From NCBI GenBank assembly GCA_040954595.2, contig CM082591.2:3658001-3722000 (forward strand): a stretch of DNA of 64,000 nt, in the 5' to 3' direction. The position numbers were made by a program, and so were the translations under genes. The stretch's first letter is position 1; each line of letters starts with the position of its first letter. Origin of the DNA: Balanoglossus misakiensis (Eukaryota > Hemichordata). Under the pieces are notes generated by a model. The model was given only the letters and a program-made list of their open reading frames with translations. It did not search any database and was not told the DNA's origin. Below are positions 47,801-59,500 of the stretch, in pieces.

Positions 47801-48767
47801 AGAAAATCTGACAAAACCGCTGGAAAATTGGATAGATTGTAGACGCTACTCCCCCCCAACCGGAACTCAATTTACCCATAATGCACTGCAAATTTTCAAG
47901 ATGGCGTTAACACAGTTTATCCCTATATGCACATGAAACGACTGAATATTTCAGAATATTGTAATTGTAAACATTTTCCGTTTATTTGCCCACAATATGA
48001 AGGTGGAGGAGACAAAAAATGGCGAGACGATCTAAGATGTGGATCTGGCTACCCCCTCCCTGACGGCAGTCCAGCTGAATGTGACCCTAATGGTATCTAT
48101 CCTTGTTGTTCACCTTATGCCTGGTGTGGTAACACCGCAGACCACTGTTCATGCTCCCAATGCATTGACTATAGAGGTGAGTAGGGTTTATTTTCCTGTG
48201 AAAACATTTTATCATTATGGGGAAAATATTCAACATGAGTAGAAGTGTTTACTGTGTATTACATCTGGGCAAATGGAGTTAATTCTTAGTATTAAATGCA
48301 CATGTACTACGCACTTGCCATACATACATGCCTACCTACCTACCTACCTACATACATACATACATACATACATACATACATACATACATACATACATACA
48401 TACATACATAGACAAACTGTACATGTATATAATGTTTAATTGAATGTAATAAAGAACGATTCAGGGGCAACGCAACATAATATTAAATGCATTGATCTTT
48501 CGTTTAGATTCCCAATCCGAATTGTGTTCGAATACGTGCCGTTACCCTGGAGATGGCGAATGTGATGATGGTGGACCCAATTCACAATACAGCCTCTGCG
48601 ACTACGGAACCGACTGTGATGACTGTGGGCCACGCCCGCTTTTGTGTTCGGATACCTGCTCTTACCCTCGAGATGGCGAATGTGATGATGGCGGACCCAA
48701 TTCGCAATACAGCGTCTGCGACTACGGAACCGACTGTGCTGACTGTGGACCCCGCACTCCACAGTGA
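44152..48767 (+). CDS. Secreted S8 serine protease B with hevein-like module
   Basis: Exons: 44152-44361, 44607-44756, 45055-45184, 45474-45586, 46062-46203, 46402-46586, 46971-47142, 47308-47463, 48003-48176, 48508-48767; 563 aa. It is a paralog of protease A with the same exon borders and phases. Signal peptide, I9-type propeptide and the triad Asp175 (VFVLDTGI), His208 (GHGTHCAG), Ser360 ([12 protein letters not shown]) are intact, so it is probably active. The tail differs: one hevein-like module ([27 protein letters not shown]) followed by two [14 protein letters not shown] modules in one exon. Protease A has two and one. Residues in the free-Cys region also change ([18 protein letters not shown]). 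A non-coding exon precedes it at about 43873-43959. Secretion is predicted; the substrate is unknown. Confidence 0.93.
44791..45003. repeat. Compound GTCT/GTAT/GGAT microsatellite, protease B intron 3
   Basis: GTCT units to about 44868, then GTAT to about 44958, then GGAT to 45003. It occupies the same intron as the TATG array of protease A. Confidence 0.95.
47637..47929. repeat. 293-bp foldback element in protease B
   Basis: Two arms of about 135 bp. The left begins CATATAGGGATAAACTGTGT and the right ends with its complement (ACAGTTTATCCCTATATG). Paired inner blocks include GCCATCTTGAAAATTTGCAG, GAGTAGCGTCTACAA and TCAGATTTTCTTCA. It lies in the intron between exons 47308-47463 and 48003-48176, where protease A has its extra hevein-like exon. 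Confidence 0.88.
48319..48411. repeat. CATA/CCTA microsatellite in protease B
   Basis: A tetranucleotide run in the last intron. The homologous intron of protease A has a shorter CATA tract. Confidence 0.9.
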
Positions 48768-48964
48768 ATCCGCTTTCACTGAAACTCAACAGGGAACATA
48801 GACGTCCCTCGCGGTTAAACTGCGATGCATGCATGCATGAAAAAATGGCTATTGATTACAATTTTTGACTTTCGATCCTTCTCGTAGTAAATAGTATTTC
48901 AAACATCACGCCTGCACGGGCCAGTCTCTTGCAGTTATCGTTGGTGTTGTTATTATCTTTTGGG

Positions 48965-48970
48965 AATAAA
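48965..48970 (+). terminator. Poly(A) signal of protease B
   Basis: AATAAA about 200 bases after the stop, in a 3' UTR nearly identical to that of protease A. Confidence 0.75.
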
Positions 48971-49356
48971 CATATTGGTTATGGCACTAGTATGTTGTCA
49001 TTGCATTCATTTTTTGTTGTTGCTGAATAGCGGAAAGTCATTAGTTCCTATTTTCCTCATACAACCTTAATTTCTAGAGATTGACCAGGTTGAATACCTT
49101 TCGAAAACGGAGAAGTGACATTATCGGAAATTGCGAATTTATAACTTTTAAACGTTTTGAGGATGTTGGACATTACGTCAACGGGAAAAAAACTCTACCC
49201 TACTCATTTCATTCACCTCTTCAATCAAATAAAATTGATGTAATATTCGTCGTGCAGCGAAGGTGCCCCACAGCCAAAGATTTTTCGACACCCACCCATT
49301 AAATGTTACTCAAGAAAGAGGCACCTTGACTTAGCGAAACAAATTCCATGCATTTC

Positions 49357-52240
49357 TTAGTGATGATGGGCTCTCCAAACAGGGTGTGTGGATCTTCCTG
49401 TTTGGATTGAGTCGTACGCAATGTTGTCCACAAATCCAGTACCGCAGCAGGCGTCTGGGATATTGTCGTGGTTGAGTTCCCTTTTCACGGTTTCGTAACC
49501 ATGCACTTCGTATATGCAACTGCCATTGTTCTTAAGGGTTGTTCTTGCGCCACCGGGCGTTTCGCAGGTTACCTTGGTGACGTCAGTATGCTGGCACTGT
49601 CCATCACCAGGACACTCCGAGTTGTTCCGCCGGGGAGATTTCTCATGCTGCGCCGTTCCCGCAGAACGCTCTTGCCGATCGCGCGGGCAAAGCACGGTCA
49701 AATTCTTCGAGGGTGTCATCACCATCTCGGATGCGGGCACCCCGTTTGCGACAGTTCCCTCTTGGGCGCGATTTGCGATGACTTCGCTAGAATCATAGTT
49801 GCCTATTCGTCGTATGCTCTGTTTTGGGAGTCGTCGAATAAGACTTGTTAAACCGACATTACGCTTCTCTAAATTCCTTTAAAGAATAAAGGAGAAGGTT
49901 AATTAAATGCGGTACTTATAATAAATTAACTAACTTGTTATTTCTTCTTCACAACATCAAGATGTCTCAGAGTGTGGTAACATCGTATTCATAATCCCTA
50001 ACGCATGTTCTGTATAGCTGAAGAGTACGGTAGGAAAGTGGCGTTGTTTTTCTAAGGCGAGGCCCGACAATACATTTCTATATCAACATGACTCAAGCAT
50101 ATTTACAAAAAAAGGAACTTTGATTTTTATGAAATGAAAACTGGGTGACCGTGTGCTACTGCAGCCACGTGACTTACCGCCGTCGGATCCAAAACACAAC
50201 AGCCAGCGATGCAGCAATTATCAATATCGCAATGACCATAGCAACGCATAAGTTGATAATATATCTTGAGCCTAGAAAAAAGAACGATCAAACTGACATT
50301 TGTCGGCGAGCTACTGGCTATGAATATTTATTTTGGTTAAGCCATCGTGGTAATCTACTGAAAATCAGATGAATTGGCATTAACCTGAACAATGTGATAT
50401 TTAGAGTGGTCACGAGAATCCAACAGGTATGTTCTCATTTATACCGGTCGATTTAGTTTTTTCTGAAGACAGAAAACACACAGCCGCCAGTATTTCAGTT
50501 CTGTGGCATGAATTCGCTCGACTTTGATAAAAGATGGAGGTCTTTTAAGCAATGTTTATTTGCCAGGTTTCCCAAATGGTGTCTTACCTTCGAAATGCTT
50601 TTCCTCTTTTTCCGAAAATAATGTAACAACTGTAGTAACTGCGGAAGAAATTGTAAAACAGCATTTCTACTGTACTTACAGAACTCCAAGTATGCCAGAA
50701 TCTTAGATAACGTTTTAAAAAATAAAGGACGCATTTTCTCATGCTGTCGTTTCGATGCTGTTAGTTTTCCGTATTCGGTTATTTTGTTGTAGATGCTTTC
50801 AACGTTTTACAAGTTTGTTATCCCAAGATGTTGAAACTTGACAAGCCCATACCATCGCTAATCTTTCGAAACAAGAGTTTGAAAGTACAATTACCGTTTC
50901 TGACACAGTGTGGCTTTTGGGTCCATTTGCCCGTTCCAGTACACAAGATGACATCATGTCCGGTGCTGGAATAACCCTCGTGGCAGCTGTATTTCACAGT
51001 ATCTGAATATGTGAAGCTATCGCCATGTCTGTCAGCGTTGGTCACATTACCTGGGTCACCGCAATCCACAACTTTATGAAATTGATAGTAAAAATACGAA
51101 TTCGTCATTGAAGGGGTGGAAAGATTTTCTCAAAACATTATGTAAGAAAACAGGGAAGATATCGCAATGTATGTAAGTAACCCGTCTCTCACTCCATTCA
51201 CCCACCCACCAACCAACCCATCCATCCATCCATCCATCCATCCATCCATCCAACCACTCATCCACCCATCCATCCATCAACTTCGGTACCTACCGAAACA
51301 GGTTGGTATGTTATCATTCCAAGTTCCACTCTCTTGGCACCAAACTTGAGAATGCAAAGTACTCAACCGATACCCCTCATGGCAAGTGACGGTGTACTTG
51401 TATGGGCAGAAGGCACCAACGGTAAAGTCTGCATTGGGATTGGAGTCTATTGGGATTTCACATACCGTTGGGATTTCTACGAACGATAAAAAGTGAAACA
51501 TTTTACTTTATATTTGAATCAGAAATAAAGGGTAGGCGCCGTCCCGTCTGCGGTTGAGGTCCCATACGACACAGTTGCCAGATGCAAAGTGTAACTGCTA
51601 CAACGTAATTCATTGCAAACAATGCGGTTGTTACTTTGTATTACATAGCCCGTCTTGGCAAACAATGCCTCGTTACATTTTATCACATTCCAAAGTTACT
51701 TGTCGCCTACACTTTTGACCCATCACAGATGTAGCATTTGACCTCTCACCTTTGAACTCTAGAATAAATATCCCTCCGCCAACCTCTCCAACAGTGTCAC
51801 TGGTGGCCTCCGAATAAAACTCCACGTACACTTCATTGGAGCACGAGCGCCACACAGCAGCGGAAGTTGAAAAGTCCATCCTCCCGATTTCTAAGTACGT
51901 GTCGTCTGGCTTTTCATATATGGCCACGTGATCCTCTTGACCCATCTGGCTGAACAGCGAAAAGGTCAGTTCCACTGTTGTTCCATATGTGGTTGTAATA
52001 CTCCACACGCAGTGATAATTCTTCCCGGGGGTTAGACTTCCTGGGAAACCAGGGGAGAATATGGTACCATTTCCATTTCTATGACCTCCACATGAACTCA
52101 TGGATGCTGGAGAGATAGAGAGGGGGGGGGGGGGAGAGAAACGAAATATGCGATGACGATCATTTTAAGAGTTTTTATATAGTTAGGTCAGTAACATCTC
52201 AATTTTTGGCAATAGTGTCCTATAGTGGCCGATATACGAG

Positions 52241-52297
<57 letters not shown>

Positions 52298-52325
52298 CCA
52301 CCACCACCACCACCACCACCATCAC

Positions 52326-52384
<59 letters not shown>

Positions 52385-54138
52385 CCACCACCACCACCAC
52401 CACCACCACCACCACCACAACCTCGAAACACTTTCTTCGTATGTGGAAAAGAATGGAGAGCAGAAAAAAACAGCCTTACCCAGATAAATGGCAATTTCAT
52501 TGAGTCCTCCACACATACGGTCATAGTCTCCCCTGCACCTGGCGTCACACAGCTCGCTGCTCACTCTACCATAGCGGGCGTACCGTGAGTCCTGGTTTCC
52601 ACAGTAACAACGGTTACCGCTGAGAAGGCCTGCGTACGTGGTGTTACGTGTATGACAGTACTCCAGGCATTTCTGGATCGTCATTCGCTGCGAATACTTG
52701 ATGTACTGTGAGAAAACGGGGTCGCTCCTGTCGTTGCGATAGCAACCGAGATACCCGTCATCTGTCGTCATTGGATAGAAAGTTGTAATTAGAGGATATT
52801 GAAAATATGCCTGGCGTTTTTATTTGTCCGACGGGAGAATATTTAATTTCTGTGCAATGGGACTCTTGAAATGTTTGTGTTCACACATTCCAATGAAGAA
52901 AATATTATATGAAAGGTTGCACAATGCGTGTTACAGGCAGCTACTAGTGGATTACAGGAAGACCACGTACAATCGTCAGTACAAACTTAAAACAACAAGT
53001 CCAAAGCACAATACCGGTTATGTGAATTTTGTGTACTTGGTTGACTTACAATTACAAGACACTGTGGCTGCTGTTTGATATCTGTATGTTGTCGCATGCG
53101 GGCACTGCATCAATGACGTCTCGTTGCCCACACATCGCACGTTGACGATTCTCAGGCGGCCATCGCCATCGAGAGCGTTTTCCCGCCAACCCCACGACAT
53201 AGCACCCGGATGACCTGGCAAAACAAGGCGCGAAACGATTAGCATACACACGACTTGCTGATATGGTCTATGACTTGAGATATAGGCTATACTGTAGGGC
53301 AATAACACCAATGTTTTGTCAAGCTGAGTAAGTTTTGTCAATACTGGCATTGCTCATTCGCTGATGTTGTTGAAACATCACTTGTTTTACATTCTTCACG
53401 GCCCCACCCCTTCACTCTGTAAGATAACAATTATTCTGAAGGTGGCAAATAGGCGGCTGAAATTCAGTATGCTACACTAGTGGCATGATAACCCCGGGCG
53501 GCGTTCATAGCGGCTAATCATTAATCTTTTCAAACCACACAACACATTACATGTACCTAGCTCGTTGCAGACAACATCAGCGTCAGCAAACCCCCAGCTG
53601 CTTCGTAAGACCGGTGACCAACCGCTGCCAGATCGGTACGCTTCAACTTGTCCCTCATACGGGCTTATGGCTCCCCCGACCAGTCGAACAGAAATAGCTG
53701 TCAAAGCACACAAAAAATCAAATCAAAAAATAGGTGCGTGGAAAAATGGCAGAGGAGAATTCACGCAATAAGGCGTTAACCAAAGAATTACGTCCCTTCT
53801 CCTGTACTATGACATAGTTGTATTCATTTCCTTGGCAGGTCATATGTTTCGGTTAATACTGAACATAGCCATACACTACAGAAAGACGTAGCGAGATTTT
53901 TCAAGTGGATGGTACTCAGAATCAAAATTTCAGAAAACTAATAAAATTAAGTAATACACTTTTGTGGCATCTTGGGCTACATGATGAATTAACAAACACA
54001 ATTTGGTTATGTATTTTTGATGGAAACTACGAGAAAAAAAGACTTACCGTTTTGTGAGAAACAAACGTTGAACACTGCAATTGCTAAGAGCAAGCCGATT
54101 TCCTCAAAATGGCTATACAGATTGCAGCCCATAGCCAT
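49357..54138 (-). CDS. Type I receptor: SRCR-WSC-CUB-sushi-sushi-TM-tail
   Basis: Minus-strand exons 5' to 3': 54138-54048, 53697-53557, 53214-53050, 52761-52480, 52106-51750, 51476-51294, 51071-50895, 50271-50178, 49843-49357; 658 aa. All ectodomain introns are phase 1, the mark of exon-shuffled modules. Signal peptide ([15 protein letters not shown]); SRCR split over two exons ([45 protein letters not shown]); WSC ([35 protein letters not shown]); CUB ([18 protein letters not shown]); two sushi domains ([31 protein letters not shown]); TM ([20 protein letters not shown]) followed by a basic stop-transfer. The 160-aa tail contains NIAYDSI, which fits both NxxY and I-x-Y-x-x-I (ITIM-like). 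It is probably a surface recognition receptor. The last acceptor (49844-49845) is the least certain junction. I know no named family with this order. Confidence 0.88.
51200..51279. repeat. CCAT/CCAC microsatellite
   Basis: A tetramer run in the intron between the two sushi exons. Confidence 0.9.
52241..52420. repeat. TCA/CCA trinucleotide microsatellite
   Basis: About 60 trimers, alternating blocks of TCA and CCA, in the intron between the WSC and CUB exons. It generates spurious His, Ile, Met and Asp homopolymer frames. Confidence 0.95.
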
Positions 54139-54566
54139 CGCGCCACGGCTGGGCATTACAGATATGTACAACGAATGATACGAAGCGAGACACTTGATGA
54201 ACAGGAATCAAGATCTTTCCTCGTGAATTCTGGGATAAAAAAATGCATTTGAATTGAACATTCCTTTTCTTCAAGATAAACACATGTTTTTATAACAAAT
54301 GGCTTTCATTGGGTGATGCTGACCACGTGATGCCACCACGTTAAATCCCACCCTTGTTTCATATGAGTCATTTTTATTCACTTTCCAAACTCGCCACCTT
54401 TTTCCAGTCTTAGGTCGAACCTCATTGATTTCATATTATTTTGTAAATATGTCAAAAATTCGACATAATTCACATTCCCTGTCAACGAAAGTTTTATAAA
54501 CTTCTCATATCTTGACTGGAACATTAAACATTTCGCTGGATGTTGACAAACACGAGACTACAATAT

Positions 54567-55181
54567 TGTCACGGATGCTAGGTCAACGCCGCACACCAAG
54601 ACTCATACCTCAAGAAATGCGACTTTTTCCTGATTCTCACTCTGAGACACCCTGTATCAAGAGAAACTGTCAATTATCCATGATTGGGCGGAGCTTGTAT
54701 CACGTGGGCTTGTTGCATGTATAGTGACTCCCCTAGCTCGACATCCAAAATCAGACGAGACATGGCGGTTGAACTGTGAGCGTCGCGCTCTCGGTTGTAG
54801 TGGTCTGAATTCGTACTTTACCTCTATCTTTCTTATATTTTCGTTCAAACCTTTCTCCACGTTTGTGGGAACACTTTTCTGTAACCTCTGATAGGTTTAG
54901 TCGTCTACGGATCGTAATTCCGAGGTTTGTCTTGGTATTTGTGTGAGCGCAACGCTCAGGTCGGTCGGGTAGCAGTTTATACTGCATTTTTCCAGCACAT
55001 CTCTTTAAATAGCGCACGTTCTGCCGTGCGCAAGGTAAATCGAACCAGGACTTGTAACGGACCGGTCTACGCCGTCAAGGCTCGATCGTGCTACGTTTAC
55101 GCTACCGTTGAGTTGGCTGGTTCGTCATTCACAAAGGCTTGACAATTTTGGGGACCTCAGTCCGACATAATTTCCGTTACA
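54567..55181 (+). repeat. 5' LTR of the short LTR element
   Basis: A 615-bp direct repeat starting TGTCACGGATGCTAGGTCAA and ending CCGTTACA. It shares with the 3' copy the blocks GCGACTTTTTCCTGATTCTC, TTTCTCCACGTTTGTGGGAA and GACCGGTCTACGCCGTCAAG. Confidence 0.9.
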
Positions 55182-55359
55182 TTGGTGCCATTGTGGGATA
55201 AGATTTGTGCTGCTTGTTCGTTCAGTCTGCGGTTTGCAGCTGTGGACTTTCCTTGGGCGTTGCGTCTATTGTTCTTATACATTGTTGCTATTGATGAATA
55301 GCGTTATCGATTTTTTTTCGTCTAGTGTACGTCACAGGTGCACTGTAGTACAATGGAGT

Positions 55360-55998
55360 TGTCACGGAATTGCTAGGTCAACGCCAGGTCGACGCCGCTC
55401 ACAAGACTCATATCTCAACAAAATGCGACTTTTTCCTGATTCTCAGAGTGAGAAACCCTATGGCAGGAGAAAGTGTCAATTTTCCACGATTGGGGCGGAG
55501 CTTGTATCACGGGGGCTTGTTGCATGTACAGTGACTCCCCTCGACATCCAAAAGCAGACGAGACACGGCGGTTGAACTGTCAGCATCGTGCTCTCGTGTG
55601 TAGTGATCTGAATTCGTACTTTACCTCTATCTTTCTTATATTTTCGTTCAAACCTTTCTCCACGTTTGTGGGAACACTTTTCTGTAACCTCTGAGAGGTT
55701 TAATCGTCTGCGGATAGTAATTCCGAGGTTTTTCTTGGTATTTGTGTGAGCGCAACGCTCAGGTCGGTCGGGTAGCAGTTTTATTTATACTGCATTTTTC
55801 CAGCACATCTCTTAGCGCACGTTCTGCCGTGCGCAAGGTAAATCGAACCAGGACTTGTAACGGACCGGTCTACGCCGTCAAGGCTTGATCGTGCTACGTT
55901 ATGCTACCGTTGAGTTGGCTGTTTGGTCCAAGGTTCGTCATTCACTAAAGGCTTGACAATTTTTAAGGCCCTCAGTCCGACATAATTTCCGTAATACA
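55360..55998 (+). repeat. 3' LTR of the short LTR element
   Basis: A 639-bp copy of the 5' repeat with scattered substitutions and small indels (for example an extra GCCAGGTCGAC near the start), so the insertion is not brand new. It ends CCGTAATACA, followed by the ATAT duplication. Confidence 0.9.
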
Positions 55999-56541
55999 AT
56001 ATGTTTGGTACATGAGGTGATGACTACAGTGACAGCGTGTACTATGGCCATGTTTTGTTTTATGGCTGTGTCATCTAAGTCAATACTTCAAAGATGCGTG
56101 GTTTATATTCGGCCATTGCATGCCCTGGAGAAATTTTGTTTGTTTTAAATATACGAAAACTTCTTGAATGGAGGTGAACAACACGCGAGCTGCACTGGGT
56201 CAGCTGATTTCACACAATAGTCTGCTGTGTCGTGGTTGGGTCAAGGCCAGTTCACCGTTGTGGCTGTATAGCGCCGCCCACTTGGTGATGTCACAAATCC
56301 GAGCGCTGTCAACAAATGTTGTTTACCAGCTGAATGTGAACACAGGCACGTTGGCAGGTTCGGTTCTGCATTCAGCTTACGTCACCCCTCGACCGATAGC
56401 AGGATATGACGAATCGGGCGACCAATCATAAACGTGGGGATCGTCAGATAGCCTTTTCAATAAACGCTACATACACAGTATGCACATATAGGCCTATATA
56501 CTGTACTTCACTTCTATCACAGTTGTATAAAACGTTCGACT

Positions 56542-59500
56542 ATGAATCGCATTGGTCCAGAATTTGTGTCCAAAGCATACGCTTTGTGTCGGCAGTACCT
56601 TAAGGGGGCATGGGCTACCTTGCAGGAAGACGAATTTCAAGTTGAAGTTCTCAGGTGAGATGATGATGAGGAGAATGTGTGGGATTCTCGCGCATCCATG
56701 GTTTTTACGTTGCGTCAAAATGTTTTGCAATTTCACATTGTGCGCATGGGATACGCGCCTAGACTACCGATAACTTTGAGTCGCGACAACTGACTTAATT
56801 TCCCTGCGAACAGTGTTTGTGATTGCCACTCGTCCAAATGCCGGATTTTGCGCATTGTGGGTGATGTTTTGGCGCAACAACATCGCAGCATAGGAGCGAG
56901 TTTGAGCCTTATGCCATCTGTTATTTTACTCAGCGGCGGTGCGGTCAAGGTATTAGCTGTGTCCGTCGCGCTGTACATTTTAACATTTGCATGCAGAGTT
57001 AAAAAGAACGGTCTCAGAAACCTTGCATTCGTTACGTAATGCATACGTAACTGTCTAGATTAACAACTATAGCAGAAGCGAATTCAAACTAACTATTCGC
57101 AGAATGTATGCAAGTGAAGGGTTCGCCACTGAAAGTGTAAAACTCAATTTTATGAGTTTTCTGTTGTTACTGTTTCAAAATACAATCACGTGCTACCGAC
57201 TTACTTTAAGTTTAATAATACAACTTTCTTTTATCGGGGCACACTGTGGTGCAGTGTTGTTTGGAGTCCTGCGTATGTGTTGTGAAATAAAAAAAAACAG
57301 AGTTTATAAAGTTATGAAATTAAGCAAAGGCATGCTTTATTGTGTTTTCAAGGAAAAGTCCCTGTGTTTATAACCTTAAGTGAATTATAAGGTCATTAGC
57401 ATCGGGGAATCCCACTGAAGGTCGAGTGTGAGCACCAAAGGTCGTCGCTGGAAATTCAGTGTCGTGAGTCAAGTGACGGTCACGGGTTGTAGACTGCTGT
57501 TGATGAGTATTTCGCTATCAGTGTTTGTGAAATTGCCGAGTTGCTCGTCAAAACACCCTGTCCTTGACACCGTGACTATACAATCAGGGCGTTGTTTTTG
57601 CGCTATGTGAAAGGATTTTCAGAAGCTCTTAGACCGATTTTCAGCGATTGCACCACAAATGTTTGATTCAATCAAACATTATACATTGTATTGAAACCGT
57701 CAAAGTCGCCTGTAGGTTAAGCTCAAAAAGAAGGACACCGCTGGTCCTGCGTGTTATTTATTTACTCATCAGTCAAGGAAAGGTGACTGCAGGTCATTGC
57801 CCGAACAGGCGCACGGATAAGATCTGGTTAAAACCGCCATATTAGTATCGTTACATAATAACTCCTTTTGTTTGTGTGTTTTAATTTGCATAATTTCTTT
57901 GTTTCGGACATTGTTTACAGTGGTACCGGTATAAGCAACTATCTGTTCGTGTGTTCTATACGGAACAACAAGATCACAGACCTGAACTGCCCTACAAAAG
58001 TGTTGCTGCATATCACCGGTGAAATTCCTGAAAACCCGGAGATCACATTGATTGAGACTGTCACGTGTGTGTTACTGGCCGAAAGAAAAATTGCTCCCAA
58101 AGTCTATGGAACTTTCTATGGTGGGCGAATTGAAGAGTACATTCCAGTGAGTACATTATTGTCTGAATTTGCGGGTAAAAATATCTGCATTTGTTTCTTA
58201 TATGTTAACACTATACCAGGGAGTAAACAAGACTGACTCCGGGCTATAGGCGTATCTGGCTCTGGAAATGCAGTTTCTTTAGGACCGTAGGGGCGATGTC
58301 TTCTAGTGGCGTCTGTGGGGTCAATGAACTGTCAACTACCACCTGATATCTGTCTGCAACTTTGTATTAACTCCTTGAATTGTTTAGCCATCGTGCTTGA
58401 GGTCATTGAGAGGTCAGGCGTGGGACTGAAGCGAAAGTCACTTTTTGATGGATACTGTGTACCGTGTACTTCCTTTATCCTCCTGTCTAAAATTTAACCC
58501 TTTTCTGTCCAACATTCTAACACCTGACACTGTGTTGAGAAAAAAAACTATTTTTCACCGTGATGCATGTAAATATTGCTAATCTTTGAAAGACGTTTTG
58601 GGGTGCTTGAAACCCATACAACTACTGAGATATTTGAAGAATACTATAGATTGCGTAACATGTGGACCATGTCTATATCCGTACCAAAGGACAAGGTCGC
58701 CATCTTTTGGAATTATTTAGTCATTTAAATTATAATCTAAGCTAACTGTAACAATGTCACAATTGAGTTACATTGTCCCTTTTGCTAAACAAAAATGCAG
58801 ATCGACCTGATCATTGTTGTTTTCTTTGGTCGTAGTCGAGGAACTTGCTGGTCGAGGAAATTCGAGAAGAGAATTTTAGTACTCAAATAGCTAGAAAACT
58901 TGCAAGGTTCCACTCCATGGATCTACCATTGCAGAAGGAACCCGTATTTCTACTAGATTCTTGTGTCAGGTTTGTTTGATTTTTAATTCATTTTAATAGA
59001 TTTGCCATAATTGTTTTGTAATTAGGTTTGTGTTCCTAATGTTATCATATGTTCAACATTATTCTAAGAAAAGTGTTATACATTGTATAACCTGAATGGA
59101 AACATATAACTTTGTCAAACAGAAAATAAATAAATAATGCCGCTATGGAACGTAAACATACTATGAATATAAGGGAAAGAGTATACGTATTATAAAATTC
59201 GGACAATTTCTCATAAAAGTAAATATTTCTGATTACCCTCTAAAGATGGTTGAATACCATTCTCGATGAAATTTCCTTCAACAACCCGGTCCAGGATGCA
59301 AAGTTCAGAATGTTGCTATCCATGGGATTGGAGCAGGAACTTGAATATATCGCGTAAGTTCTTATATTAATTTAAGATTGTCGTGGCTTATGTGTGTGTA
59401 TGTATGAATGTATGTACATGTTTCCAAGGTTTTAATCCAGTCCACTGAGAAAGTTCAGAAGAAATGTTGATTTTTTGCACTTGGTGTGTGTAGTTAGATG

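Larger units (their letters stand above)
54567..55998 (+). mobile_element. Short non-coding LTR retrotransposon (TRIM-like)
   Basis: Two long direct repeats, 54567-55181 (615 bp) and 55360-55998 (639 bp), both starting TGTCACGGA and ending ACA. They enclose only 178 bp. The 4-bp duplication ATAT flanks the whole (54563-54566 and 55999-56002). Directly after the left repeat, TTGGTGCCATTGTGGGAT resembles the primer-binding region of Ty3-like elements. There is no gag or pol frame. It is a terminal-repeat retrotransposon in miniature, or a deletion derivative that needs an autonomous partner. It lies between the divergent starts of the receptor gene (-) and the choline kinase (+). Confidence 0.88.

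Noticed and set aside
34588-48411. Tandem CATA tracts as possible CRISPR-like or regulatory arrays
   Set aside because: There are no spacers. They are simple microsatellites in a eukaryotic intron.
52206-52503. Long His, Ile, Met and Asp homopolymer frames
   Set aside because: They are six-frame products of a TCA/CCA trinucleotide microsatellite in a receptor intron.
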